Of a stretch of DNA of 64,000 nucleotides, positions 11,359-23,480 are shown piece by piece (position 1 is the first letter of the stretch; each line of letters opens with the position of its first letter). A program made the translations under genes and the position numbers. Source of the stretch: Dendrobium chrysotoxum (lineage: Eukaryota > Streptophyta > Magnoliopsida > Asparagales > Orchidaceae). The DNA is taken from positions 81,099,528 to 81,163,527 of the forward strand of contig CM034312.1 in NCBI GenBank assembly GCA_019925795.1, read 5' to 3'. The notes below the pieces were generated by a model. It had not been told where the DNA came from. It made no database searches and worked only from the letters and a program-made list of their open reading frames with translations.

Positions 11359-13468
11359 TAGTTATTTGCATAAACTTTCATAGGGGAACAACTAGATGCA
11401 CAAAAAGCCATAACGAGGCTTAAATCCCACCATTTTATATCCAATTATCATATGGTGGCCAACCTTACGATCAAAATAATGTTATTTTTGTTATTTTCTG
11501 AAGTGGTCTGACAACAATGCCAAAGGGATAAAATGATCTAATATTTTTTATTATTTTGAGATTGTTGTAAGACAAAGAGGATAAGGTGAGGGAAAATAGA
11601 AAAGGTCAATTGTTTGTTGGATAAAATTATGTCTTGCATGAAACAATGCAATGACTACAAATCATACAATGGTAATAACGCCTCTTTGACAACACTTCAT
11701 CTCTCTTTAGGAAAAACTAATTGAACCCAATAATTTTCTCTTTATTTCTCTCTCTAGAAGCCTTCACTATCTACCATCACCCACAAGCAAAAATTCCAAG
11801 GGGTGATTAATCTCATGCAAAGGAGATTTGGATTTATTTGCAAGTGACTGAAAGAGAAGAGTACTAGGAAAGGAAGAATCAAAGCAAAACCAAGGAGATG
11901 AGGAAACCGAAGAATCAAAGCAAAACCAAGGAGATGAGGAAACCATCATCTCATAAAAGTAATAATAGTCATCATCCATCAAAATTTTGTTTTCAATAAT
12001 TTTCTAACTCTCTATTAATCGCCAAACCCTCCCTTCATCACTAAAGCATGCCCTGGATGAACCTTCAAGAAGCGCCTAATATTGATTGAAGCTTCAAAGG
12101 TCTTTTTTAAAACAAGAATAAACCCTAAAATCCTTCAACTACATAGTTATTCTGCACTACCATCATCAGCATCTACCATTGTTCACCTTCATCTAAGGTT
12201 GAGAGGAGTATTTTTATTAACACCATCTGAATTCTATATCACAAAAAATAGCTAATACAATATTCTCGTTATAAAGTTTACACTGTCAATGAAGCAAAGG
12301 ATAGAGATTTTAATAGAAATACTAGGAATATATACATTTTGAACACCACTGTGTAGAAGGGGAGATGGTAAATCACTTTATGTTTCTAGCTGGATCATTG
12401 GTTAAAGCTGATTGATTAGTTTCTTTTTCTTTTATGCATCAAAAAATGGTCCAACGTATATACCCATAATTAAGAAGAAAAATCTTACCTTTCTATGATC
12501 ATTTGGGTGGATCCTATTAGCTGCAATCGGGTCAATCTCCTTGAGAAGTTCAAAGGCAGAAGACGAACTAATGTTGTTCAGGTCTAATGAACAAGTACAA
12601 TGAGCAAAAGCATTGAGCAGATAAAGAATGAAAGAAATCAATGAGTCTTTTATTCACCTATGTCGCCTAATAAAGAATTCGCAGAACCTTCGGCGATATC
12701 TTCAACCACATCATCGACAAGATACGGACTAACAAGAGCCTACGCATAACAAGCAACAAAAATATAAGGAAAAGAGAAAAGCTATAACATTTGATGCGAA
12801 AAAGAAAAGATGTGATAAGATAAAAACCTGTATGTAGTAATTTGTACCCCCAACAATGACAGGAAGGCAACCACGCGATAGTATATCATCTATAATCTTT
12901 GCCCAAAATATAGGAAAAGTAATATATATCAATCCAGGTGGCACCGAAACTAATTACCTACAAAAGACGCAGCCCAATACTCACAGGAATGGCAATGTCA
13001 CGAAAATCTTTGGAGGTAAACTCCATGGATGCGTCAATGGTGCCAAGGAGATGATGAGGTACGCCTGTAACAAAATTCGGAACACCAAGTTTAAAGTTTC
13101 AACCATAAACTCCAAAATTTTAAGATGATAAAAAATTTCAAAAATATATGATGAAGGGGTAGACCTTTGCGTTCGCAAAGGGGGACCTTGTTGGTCAGAA
13201 TGTCGAGGCCACGATAGACCTGCATGGAATCGGCGTTGATGATTTCGACGCCGGCGAAGTGTTCAGCTAGGTCGATGGCAAGCCGTGATTTCCCAACACC
13301 CGTCGCACCCATCACAACCAGCACTTTCTTTTTCGCCGTCTTCATCTCCGCCTCCTTCACATCATTGCAGCTGCGGTATTCCATATCTCGGAATCCGACG
13401 TTAGGGCTATGGTTAGAGTCAGGGTCCTCAGGCACTGAAGCAACAGCGTCAAAGGTCTCCCTCAACAT
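6597..13468 (-). CDS. IPT2: tRNA dimethylallyltransferase (tRNA isopentenyltransferase, IPT2 type)
   Basis: The enzyme transfers a dimethylallyl group from DMAPP to N6 of A37 in UNN-reading tRNAs; in plants this class is also the source of cis-zeatin. Exons, in transcript order: 13165-13468, 12985-13064, 12828-12896, 12658-12739, 12489-12583, 9001-9075, 8356-8772, 8128-8203, 7860-8026, 6597-6788. All junctions are GT-AG and phases agree, giving 518 residues. Visible motifs: P-loop GATGVGKS (54-61), INADSMQVY (77-85), [61 protein letters not shown], and a C-terminal zinc finger C454-x2-C457-x13-H471-x5-H477 followed by a basic tail, as in eukaryotic MOD5/IPT2 enzymes. The start is the first in-frame ATG; the frame stays open about 42 codons upstream without another ATG. 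Intron 5 (3.4 kb) and intron 9 (1.07 kb) hold repeats. Confidence 0.93.
7606..7642. mobile_element. short SINE 3'-end-like fragment in IPT2 intron 9
   Basis: 'cctaaatagttgggataagg' followed by 'ctaatgatgatga' resembles the conserved 3' end of plant Au-type SINEs (..TGGGATAAGGCTT then short tail repeats). The fragment is too short for certainty. Confidence 0.35.
9652..10640. other. IPT2 intron 5, left part, nothing recognised
   Basis: Intronic AT-rich sequence. Open frames here have no recognisable similarity and lie inside the intron between well supported exons 5 and 6. It includes a short 'agctcacaagctat'/'agctcgcaagctat' duplication at 10612-10666. Confidence 0.4.
10905..11062. repeat. 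~31-bp degenerate tandem repeat in IPT2 intron 5
   Basis: About five units beginning 'aacaggc'/'aacagcc', each with 'agcaggga' or a variant. Units shorten from about 31 to 22 bp towards the right. Frames that read through it on either strand are repeat artefacts. Confidence 0.55.
11269..11356. repeat. (AC)n(AT)n compound microsatellite
   Basis: 14 bp of AC repeat followed by 74 bp of uninterrupted AT/TA repeat within IPT2 intron 5. It is likely length-polymorphic. A frame coding Tyr-Ile repeats on the minus strand is an artefact. Confidence 0.95.
11873..11944. repeat. perfect 36-bp tandem duplication
   Basis: Two identical 36-bp units (11873-11908 and 11909-11944) starting 'gaagaatcaaagcaaaacca', in IPT2 intron 5. 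Perfect identity points to a recent slippage or duplication event. Confidence 0.9.
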
Positions 13469-13625
13469 CGCTTCAGATTTTTGGTGTGAAGTACCCAGCA
13501 GGGTCGCTAAGCGGCTAAGGGCACTTTGTAGGAAAGGACTAGGCGTGGGGATTGCTTTTAGCTCGCTTTGACTTGCAAAGCCATTTTTGAACTCTTTTTA
13601 ATTCATGCCTATATATTATGTTGTA

Positions 13626-14305
13626 GAGAAAAAAAATCAAAATAGTCTCTAAATTTTTTGTGAGAGATCAAAATAATTCCTAAGTTTTTTTTATTTTTTA
13701 GAGATCAATTGGGCCTCTCAACTGTTTAAAATGGAATATTTTTGATCCCAACATCTAATATAATGGTATTCAATGTAAAGATATTTTGATCATTTTTTAA
13801 TTAAATATTTATTAAATATAATTTTCAAGTAATTATAATTTATCTAAAATTTTTTATTAAACGTTTCTTTAATAAAAAAAATAATTTTAATTTTAATTTC
13901 AAAAAATTTAATCAAATTTTATAAAATATGATATTTATTGATTTAGAGAAATCAAATACAAATAGATGTTAGTTTCAACTTAGTCACACATATTTTTGTC
14001 AATCATATTTTATAAATTATGAAGAATTTTTAAATTAAAAATAAAATTATTAATAATTTTTTTATTAAAGAAATATTTAATAAAATTTTTTAAAAAATTA
14101 TATTTACTTGAAAATTATATTTAATAAATTTTTAATTAAAAAATAATCAAAATACTCTTACATTTAACACAATGACCTCAAATATTGAACGTTAGGACCA
14201 AAAAGTCTCATTTAAAAGAATTGAGGGATCTTGATCCCTCACAAGAGTTTAGAATCATTTTGGTCCCTCGCAAAGAATTGAGAGATCATTTTTGTCCTTT
14301 TCTCT
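13626..14305. mobile_element. ~680-bp foldback element just upstream of IPT2
   Basis: Two arms of roughly 300 bp are imperfect inverted copies. For example 'ttaattaaatatttattaaa' near 13797 is mirrored near 14130, and 'gagaaaa' at 13626 by 'ttttctc' at 14298-14304. Flanks carry the same 10 bp, TTATGTTGTA, at 13616-13625 and 14305-14314, consistent with a 9-10-bp target duplication as made by Mutator-like elements. It is non-coding. Its near end is 158 bp upstream of the IPT2 start codon, so it sits in or next to the promoter. Confidence 0.8.
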
Positions 14306-14424
14306 TATGTTGTATATAAAATTTATATTTATTATAATGGGTTAAAACAATTCATTCTTATTCATGTTTTAAAATAAGTCTAATCGTATGCTCAATGGGT
14401 GATTAGTGTTATCACGTCGACTTA

Positions 14425-14553
14425 GGCTTTGCTTGGGATGATTTTTTTACTGTTTTTAAAGCAACTTTTTAGTACAAAATTTTTTTGAAATAAAAATTTC
14501 TGTACTAAAAAGCTACTGTAAAAAATAGTAAAAAAATTGTTCCAAACAAAATC
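14425..14553. mobile_element. Tourist-like MITE (PIF/Harbinger type)
   Basis: 129 bp with inverted ends 'ggctttgcttgggat' and '..ccaaacaaaatc', flanked by TTA (14422-14424 and 14554-14556), the target duplication typical of PIF/Harbinger insertions. The interior is a near palindrome around '(a)gcaactttttagtac'. Confidence 0.75.
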
Positions 14554-14639
14554 TTAATTTGCTTAGATGACAAGATTAATTACCGATTCAACAAGAAACT
14601 AAAATATAATTGATAGGTTCTCTTTTTATATCAACTTTT

Positions 14640-15240
14640 TTCCTTGTCTTCTGATTAGAAATATAATTGAGAGAATCTACAAAGGCCATCTAGTTGAGTA
14701 TTGAGGAATTTTGGTTAAAATTATCAAAATGTCTTTATAGAAAAGTATAAACTAGCTCTCATTCTTCACATAAAAGGGATCAAAATTGGAGAGAGCCAAG
14801 AGATATGAAGAATTTTAAAACTTTGGGTGATGATCGATGTTGACGATCACCACTAGCAGCATCCATCGCCCAACCACTATTGCCCAACTATTACACTTTA
14901 CTATAGTCTTCAAATAATCATCATCCAACCACTATCACCTCATTATCATCACTCAACCACTATAACATGACTGGTATGCTTAATCATCGTCACCCAATGA
15001 CCATCTTCTAGCCACCATAAGTGCAAATGACATATTATCAATTAACAAATGTATTTTAATCATCGCCACTAGCATTCACCATTTGTCTAGTATTCTCTAC
15101 TAGATTTACAAGAGAACAATATAACACTTGATATTTTTTAATATCATTTTCTCTTATTAAGGGGAATAATATATTTTTATAATCTTACTTGCATAGTAGA
15201 TTATTTCAATCAAGCAAGCCCCGTAGGTTAAAAATTTTCA
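14640..15240. repeat. dispersed repeat, copy A
   Basis: Collinear with 38740-39255. Shared landmarks are an opening near 'atatgaagaattttaaa', a CCAC/ATCACC-rich middle, 'ctagcattcaccatttg..ttc(t)ccactt', and 'ataatcttac(t/a)tgcat' plus 'tggattatttcaa' at the end. In both places a Tourist-like MITE lies just to the left. Element type unknown; non-coding. Confidence 0.55.
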
Positions 15241-15766
15241 TGTTACTTATGAACTTCATTTATTTGTGTGTGAATCTTTGTATAATTTTAAGAAAAAAAT
15301 AATGATTATGACATCATAAAATTTTCAACATGTAATAATTTGCTTTTGTCCATGGAAAGCAATTCTATGCTACGGTGCAACATCCTTGAAAAATATTCAT
15401 GCCAACATTTTAAGCACGATTATCGAGGGTAATCCATTTATTATTGACTAGTTTATCATTTATATTAAGTTAAAACTAGGAGGAAACCTCAATTATAACC
15501 TCAAAAGAACAACAATCTAATCATGATTATAGCCAGGCAACTCCTCAATACCATTTATTAATGCCTTAATTTCATGGGAATCAGGTCAAGATTAGGGGGT
15601 TATCCTGACTAAGTGTCATGCATCGAGATCTAAATTGGAAGAATTTCATTTCTTTTATTTAACTAATAGATCATTGATGACCAAGGTTAACCAATTGCAT
15701 TCAAGGAAAATATAAACAACGATAAACATAATTATGTTTTCAAGGTCAATATTTATATTTTTATTT

Positions 15767-15768
<2 letters not shown>

Positions 15769-15817
<49 letters not shown>
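15769..15817. repeat. (AT)n microsatellite
   Basis: 49 bp of uninterrupted AT repeat in intergenic repeat DNA. Confidence 0.95.
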
Positions 15818-15819
<2 letters not shown>

Positions 15820-15839
15820 GGCTATTACATGCTGCAAAA

Positions 15840-16329
15840 GAATACATATAAAATCAAAGAGCTGATAATAGAACTAAATTAGCTTCATTGTCTAGCCTCA
15901 TGATGCAGGCTCATTACATTTATCTGAAATTATATCAAACTACTTAATAAGCATTAAAGCCCAACAAGTAATTGAAACTTAGAAAATAGAATTAAACTAG
16001 CATCATTGTCCGGCCTCATACTACATCCTCCTTACATTTATCTGAAATCATATAAAATCACGTAATGAACATAAAAGTCCTGCAAGTAATCAAAACTTAT
16101 CATTGCATTCAATGTAAGGCAAAATAACTAATATGCCCACTCCAATTCCAGTCCATATCAATCAACAATCAATAGTCTACTAATATAAATAATAAATAAT
16201 TTATAAAATACATATTAATCAATAATAAAATTAATATTATTAGTAAAGCTAAAAGTGATCAATCAAACTATAAGAAAATTTGATAAAAAGGACAATCAAT
16301 CAATGGGCTATGTCAGTATGATATGTTAT
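15840..16329 (-). mobile_element. fragment of a TGTAATAG-type LTR (left piece, split)
   Basis: Similar to the interior of the solo LTR at 57597-60149 and to 33828-34330: shared 'taatgaacataaaagtcc..caagtaatc' and 'ttcaatg(t/c)aaggcaaaa' motifs. It contains its own ~115-bp tandem duplication (about 15868-15979 and 15983-16100). It is interrupted at 16330 by the giant unit; the matching continuation starts at 22809. Confidence 0.55.
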
Positions 16330-17639
16330 TGTTGACCCTGTTTTCACCCAGACCTAGGGCCTGGGTCAACCTGGTTGACCAGGTCAACTAGGTTGACCCG
16401 TTAAGCCCTTAATGGGTTAAATCCATTCAAACCCAACTCCAAGGCATCCCAGGCTCAAGCCCATCTCTCCCTTGGACCTTTTTGACTAGGTTGACCAAGT
16501 CAACCCTTGACTTGGTCAACCCAAGTCATTAATGGGTCAATATGACCCATTAAGAGCCATTTAAGGCTCTAAACACTTTCCTAATGCTCTAAAACTTAAA
16601 CCACGGCCCACAAACCCTTATTCCCCTCCTATTAAGCTCTAGATCTAATCCTAGCCATTTATCCTAGGTCTAGGGTTATAAATAGACGTTTTAGGGTTGT
16701 TTAGAAAGGACCTTTGACTCTTGCTCTCTCTCTAGACCTCCCCATACCCTGTGATTCGGCGAGAGTGCTCCCCCAACTCCCCCCTACCTTCCTCGAGCCG
16801 AAGACCACCGGTCAGAGTAGCCGTCGGCGAAATTCCGGCGACCCGAGGCTTAGGACGTTTGGGGCTTTGATCCGGCCAATCCAAGGCTTATTCGACCGCG
16901 ATTCCTTCTACAACTAGGAGCGTGGACAGTCTACAAGTGCAACCATACCAAAATCCTGAAGATCCAACGGTAAAATCACTCGAAAACCCTTAGCCTAGGT
17001 CTAAACACTTAGAGTTAATTAACATTTTGATAAGTGCGTTTTAGGTCAAGCAAGCTATACCACATGATTTCTGTTCATGCATAGATCTTAGGTTTAAAAT
17101 TTCGTTTGATTTCGTGCACCGTATCGCGAGAACGAGCCCAAAAACTCATTCTAGGGTTCAGTATACGCTTGCCTGAAATGCATGGGATCTGAGCCGTTGA
17201 TCTTCAGATCAACGACGCGGATTTGGTCATTCTGCTGTCTCGTTTGAACCGCAGCGGTGATCCCGCAGTTTCATTCTCGGTTCGGCGAGATCTGGACTGT
17301 CTGTCTCATACCATGGGAGATCGAACGGTCCCACGGAGCCATCCTACTTGGCTAAGTCAAGGCCGTGTCCGTGAACTTTGATTAGGTAATGATCTGCCAA
17401 TCATTGCCCGTGGCAATCATTGCCAGCGGTTGCGGGAGCCAACCGGGATTCGACGCATGGCCCGCGCAGCAGCCGCCGTCCTCCCCTCTCTCCAATCATC
17501 GCCCGGGACCGCAGACCCAATCCCGGGCCGCCACGTGGCCCGCCGTCGCGCCGTCGCCGTCGTTTTAATTAAAAATTAATTATTTTAAATTCTTTTTGAT
17601 ATAATATTATTTAAATAGTTATTTAATAAAAAATAATCC

Positions 17640-17686
17640 AGAAAATTTTAAATAATTATTTTTATTATTGCTATTTATATTTATAC

Positions 17687-17719
<33 letters not shown>

Positions 17720-17756
17720 ATAATACTTTATTAATAATAATGTTATTATTATAATG

Positions 17757-17790
<34 letters not shown>

Positions 17791-18183
17791 ATATTAATAA
17801 TGATATCATTATTTATTATGATAATAATATTATTATTGTTATAATGTGTTATTATTATTATTATGATTATTATTATTATTATTAGTATTATTATAATATT
17901 AATATTATAATTAATAATATTATCATTTTAATAATATTATTATTATGATTAATAATATTATTATAATATTAATTATTATTACTATTAGTATTATTATAAT
18001 ATTAATATTATAATTAATAATATTATTATTTTAATAATATTATTATTATAATTAATATTTATATTATTATAATATTAATGTTTGTTATTATTAGTATTAT
18101 TATAATATTATATAATAATTAATAATATTATTATTTTAATAATAATATTATCATGATTAATATTTATATTAATATAATATTAA

Positions 18184-18219
<36 letters not shown>

Positions 18220-18303
18220 TAATATTATAATTAATAATATTATTATTATTTCAATAATATTATTATTATGTTAATATATATATTATTGTAATATTAATAT
18301 TTG

Positions 18304-18348
<45 letters not shown>

Positions 18349-18545
18349 TTAATAATATTATTATTATGTTAATATTTTTATTATTATAATATTGGTATTT
18401 ATTATTATTAATATTATTATAATATTAATATTATTAATTAATAATAATATTATTATCTCTAATAATAGTATTATTATATTAATATTAATGTCATTATAAT
18501 ATTAATATTTATTATTTTATATTATTATAATATTTTGATTATTAT
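17640..18545. repeat. ~900-bp degenerate (TTA)n/(ATT)n tract
   Basis: Almost the whole stretch is built from TTA/ATT/AAT triplets, with phase changes and repeated 'taatattattat' blocks. It follows directly on a GC-rich segment of unit A (about 17430-17560), giving an abrupt composition switch. Unit B has no equivalent tract. Confidence 0.9.
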
Positions 18546-21249
18546 TATTTAAATTTATTTTAAAATCCAGATATTATTATATCTGATTTATTTTAAAATT
18601 ATCAATTATTTTCAAATATTAATTATTTAAAAATTATTTTTAAATCTATTTAACTTAGGAAATTCATAATTTTTCCGTTTTAAATCGGATTTTTACGTGC
18701 AATACCTCGTTCTTTTCAGAAAAATATGAATTTTAATTTAAAAATATTTCCTGAATGTGATTCTATCCTTTCTGGATGTTTTCTGCATTACTTTATTACT
18801 TAGTTATTTAAATATTATTTAATTAATATAATTGATTATTTTAAAAATAAAAATTATTTTAAAATCCCTTGGTGGCTGATAGACCTCCTATGCTTATGAA
18901 CTGAAGTATTTTCAATTATCTTATTTTTAAATTTATATTATTATATATTTATAATATTTATGTATTTTAAAATGATTTTAAAATTACATATTATTTAAAT
19001 CCTTTAATTTTGGGAGGTCCACCCCTTGTGAAACTTTAAACCTGGGCTATGTATATGAAGAGCAATTCATGTAGGAGAAGGATTAGTGAATGATTGTGTC
19101 CCAATCATTCACTAATCACTTCATTAGGCCTCTTTACTTAGTGTTTTTGTAGTCCTTACATGTGTAAGTTGCACAAGCACTTAACCTAGGCTCTCCTAGA
19201 TCTAAGGATATAATTTGGTGTGTTTATATTTGCTACATTTACCCTCTATGTTATGCCTAAGGGTTAGTTACTTTATTTTATTCCTATATAACGTAGTGAC
19301 ACCTTAAGGACAACAATTAAGGACCGTCTAGCGAACTTAGAATATTTTTAGGATCTATGATAGATCCTGGATTTCTGTGAAACTTTAAACACTAACATTT
19401 AGTGGCATCTGGAACCCCCTAGAATCTTCTAGGAATTTTCTGGACTCTTTAAAGTACTTAATTAGCAAACCCTAATTTACCCGTTAATTAAGCCTTAAAA
19501 ACTTCAGAAAAATATAATAAATCCATTTTAAATCAGAAAAATACCTATAATACCTCAAACTCTCCAGAATTCAGTCCCCAACCTTAGATAATTAGGGCCT
19601 TTTAATTGGACATTAATTTGGACTTTAATTCATTCTTAATCAAAAATTACCATTTTGCCTTAATTAAATCATTAAAAATTATTAAAATCCCAAATTTTCC
19701 CCAAACACTTGAAAACACCTTCTTAGGTCATTTCTGACCTTTGGGGGTGATTCCAATCAGTTTGGAGCTGATTTGGGCCAAAACCCCCAAAGTACCCATA
19801 ATTAGGCAATTTCGATAATTCATTTAATTGCCCCAACTTCTAAAAATCATAACTAATTACAGAAAACTCCAAAATGGGCAAACTAAAAGGCATTCAACCC
19901 TAATTAAAGTCTAATATTTATTTAAAATATTAGGTGTCCAGAATCAGCTTAAATTGAAAAGTCAACTTTCTGGTCAATCGTAGCCGATAGTCTAGGGCCC
20001 GAAACTTCTAAAATTCATAGCTTTGCGTAGGAAACTCCAAATCCAACAAACTCAAAGGCATTCAACTCACATTAGGGTCTAATATTTATTAAAAATATTT
20101 AAATTCTAGAAATCAACTTAATTCAAAAAGTCAACAATCCGGTCAAACTTAGTTCAAAATGAGACCAAAACTTCGGAAATTCATAACTTTTGATAGAAGA
20201 GTCCAAATTGGGCATGCTAACTGTCTAACTGATCGCGTTAAGGTCTAGTATTTTATAAAAATATTAGCTATTCATAAATCCCCTTTAATCAAAAAGTTAA
20301 TTTTGGGACCCCCCTTTGCTTAGTGTATAAATGGACCCCGAACCTCCTAAAAATCACTGATACAATTTAAACTCCAAATATCATTACCCTAAGCATTAAA
20401 ACTGACCTACACATCAAATTAATTAAAATGGATCTTAATTCACTAATATTTGGACTTTAAATAAAACTCCCTTTTCAGACCTACAACAAACCTGGACAGT
20501 AGGCAATTGTAACTAACTACCCAGCTTAGGATCCAACTCAGCCACACAGACCTCTACATAAATTATAGGATTATTTTCTAGGGTACCACTTCTAGACTTA
20601 GGCTAGGCCGGTGTTTACTTTTCCTACTATGTGCTGAGCTTTTTCGGGTTTTCACTACATATTGTGATTGAACTGTTAGTGTGTTTGTTTACTTTTACTG
20701 CACTATGGGATTTGATGTGATCGCGTGATAGAATACCCATAGGTTATGATAGATATTGATGCTAATGATGTTTTCTGCAGGTGGCCATGCTCATGCCATG
20801 CTAAAATAAAGGGGGGCAAAATTCATGATTTAAATACTAACGTTGTTTTATGCAGATGCTCCAGAAATTGCTTAGCCCCCTCTAAATAAATGAGGGCTAA
20901 TTAAAAATTATTATAAATTGCTACAGGTGCTCCAGAATTGCTTAGCCCTCCAATAATTAAGAGCATGACCAAGTGTGGCTGCGATGAGTATTTTATTTTC
21001 CTATAACTGCTTGGGATTATATTAAACTGCTTGGGATGATGTCTTTCCATTAGGATAACCTTACAGGAGAGTCTAGAATTTACTGCTTTCATTTAATGTA
21101 ATCATTTATAATTTGGTATTGAGTTGTGAAAGTCTATTTTGAGTGGGGATATAAGAATCCAAAGGTTGAATTCCAAAGAGGAAAGGACACCCAATATGAG
21201 GATAGTCCTTTTATATTTAAAAATTCAAATTTGGATCATTCTACAACCC

Positions 21250-21349
21250 AAGGAGTCCAAGGAAGCTGAGATTTAAGGAGTCCAAGGAAGCTGAGATCCA
21301 AGGAGTCCAATGAAGCTGAGATCCAAGGAGTCCAAAGAAGAGAAAGATC
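21250..21349. repeat. 25-bp tandem repeat, four copies
   Basis: Four units of 'aaggagtccaaggaagctga' plus 5 bp; the last is diverged. It lies within giant unit A. Confidence 0.85.
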
Positions 21350-22808
21350 AAGAAAATGAAGACCAAGTGTATCCCACTCAAAATAACTTGCGTCTGTTTT
21401 AGGATTAGAAATCCGGGTTGCTGGCAGTGGTACCCGGCCATTTTAATTTTCTACAGACCCTGGATTGTAATTAAGGGCAGTTGGCCTATAAACATTTAAT
21501 TGATTTGTTTAATTATTTACTGTATTTGATTTGATGTTGATTACGCATAGGTTGTATACTTTTCTTAGTTTGTTGGCGATCTGCATGCCGCTTTTATTTT
21601 AGCCTGGATTTCGTTAGGCTCTCTAAGGACTAAAACATTTTCTACTCATAACTAATATTCAAAATTTTAAGGTTTAAATAATTTAGCAACCTAATGATCT
21701 AGGGAACTACCGGAATTGTCCGGGGTCGCATGCATACTATTGCATTCTTCTTTTTCCTTCTGTAAGACACTTCTCCGCCTGCGGGTAGAGTCTGGATAAT
21801 CTGACCTATGAGGATGAGGTGCCGAACTTGGGGAAGTCCAGTCTAATCCTAAAAATTATTTTATAAGCCTTTTTAAAAGTTCTATGCATACCTGATTTGA
21901 AAGCTTTAACTAGCATGCATTGCATTAGAAACTAACTAAATCAAAATTTTAATTACATTAGCTCTAGGAGCATTCACCCAACATCAGTCCGGGGCCAATT
22001 AGAAAATCCTCTAGACGTCAGCCCTGCTTCTAATAAACTTAAACCTACCCATCCATCTTTCATTAAATGACTGGATAGCATGGTTTTTTAAAGCGATTAG
22101 GTGGTTAGCTGGCTCCTCCTTCCAGGCCGGGGTAAGTCCAGGTTTTGCATTGCATTAGCTAGGACACGGGTGTTAGTGTTGCGTAGAACACTAAACCCAT
22201 TAGATTTAGGATTCAAGGCTACTATTATTTCATAGTACGCCTCATCAGTAGGTAGGTCTTCTATCTTTTAGAAACCATAAGCCCTACATATCTGCGTCAC
22301 ACGGATGACACCGCCTCCATCTTTCTCTCCTGTATGCTCTGAGTGCATGACTTTTAGTTTCTCCACTTTCTTCTCACTACCTTAGTCCCTCCGGGTGTTG
22401 ATCTGAGCCGTGCATGTTGACTAGGCCTATTTGAACCTTTCTTTTCTTTTGAGTAGGACTTCCTAGTCTTCCTCCTATGTGCCAATCTCATTTGAGAGTA
22501 TAATGTGGAATCCTTAATCGAGAGTTTTCTCAGGCCCCGGCTTGAGATGTAATTAACCATGGGGGCTTGTGCCCGTGGGAAACCGAATCCCACTTTCAAA
22601 TAAACCCCACTCGAGCTAATATATCGGGTGGGGGAAACCCGTTATGATGATAAGGTCACATATATTGTTACCCATCGGGGTGTGCTGGTGAGAGCCACTA
22701 TCCTCAATGGTTAATCGTATATGTGATCGAATCTGTCCTCCCATTGGCACCAGATACCGTCTCCCCTCGCGGGGCGGCGGTGTTTGTTAGTCCTCTCGGA
22801 GGTCCACA

Positions 22809-23480
22809 ATTATATTGTATTAGTATAAATGCTAGTTCAATCAATTCTATATCAATTCTATCTATCCATCAATTTAATGTACTATTATGTAAATGCAATC
22901 ATAAATGTAATTATGAAGAGCAAGGCATGACATTCAGCTTTAATATGATATTTTTATCCTTCCACCCCAATTATTAACTAATTAATCATAAGTCTTTAAT
23001 TTAATCTCAATTGTTAACTAGTTGATCATCAGTCTTTATCTTATCATCATTATTCATTATCTTAAGTCAATTCATAGGTGATTTTTAATAATAAAAGAGG
23101 AGTCGTCACTCTCTACCCAGTCGATATATTTCAGTTAATCGGTTATAGGCTAAAATCAGGATCTTATTTTAAGAAAAGCACGTCCACCCACTCTCTCAAG
23201 CATGGTATTATATTTTAAGAGCCAATTTATATTAGTTATAGTATTGATAGTCAGCCTTTTTTGCTTATATGTAAATGTCACATTTTCTTATATTAGTTGT
23301 ATCAGTCTCTCTTTAATGCATGAAATGCAATATAAAATGCAAAAATTTATAAAACACATGAAAATCTGTATAATAACCAATAGCTTTAGAAAATCATAAG
23401 TTCTATTTTATCTGATAAAATTAAATATTGTTATAGTCAAAATACTCGTGAGGATCATATCTATCGTATAAAAAAGTTAT
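22809..23480 (-). mobile_element. fragment of a TGTAATAG-type LTR (right piece, split)
   Basis: It continues the LTR copy interrupted at 16330. It shares 'gtcgtcactct' and a 'cagt(c/g)gatat..' neighbourhood with 58410-58470 in the solo LTR. The right limit is approximate. Small open frames here are taken as spurious. Confidence 0.45.

Larger units (their letters stand above)
16330..22808 (+). mobile_element. giant non-coding LTR-like unit A (6.48 kb)
   Basis: It begins TGTTGACCC and ends GGTCCACA, i.e. TG...CA. Flanks are GTTAT and ATTAT, a 4/5 match to a 5-bp target duplication. Termini match those of unit B (25865-32221) in reverse orientation. Shared blocks include 'atgtaattaacca(t/c)ggggg', 'ccgtggga', 'ccttaatcgagagttttct' and 'gtgacacct(t)aaggaca'. 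No gag or pol similarity and no internal second LTR were seen, so it could be a solo LTR of a very long-LTR element or a large non-autonomous retroelement. Sub-features: GC-rich leader (16740-17560), a TTA tract, and a 25-bp repeat. Confidence 0.65.

Noticed and set aside
11178..11444. 88-codon frame with Tyr-Ile repeats
   Set aside because: It is a translation of the (AT)n microsatellite in IPT2 intron 5.
13224..13571. 115-codon frame on the + strand
   Set aside because: Antisense of IPT2 exon 1, whose P-loop-containing frame is clearly the real one.
16714..16917. 67-codon frame in unit A
   Set aside because: Lies in the GC-rich leader-like block of a non-coding LTR-like unit; no similarity.
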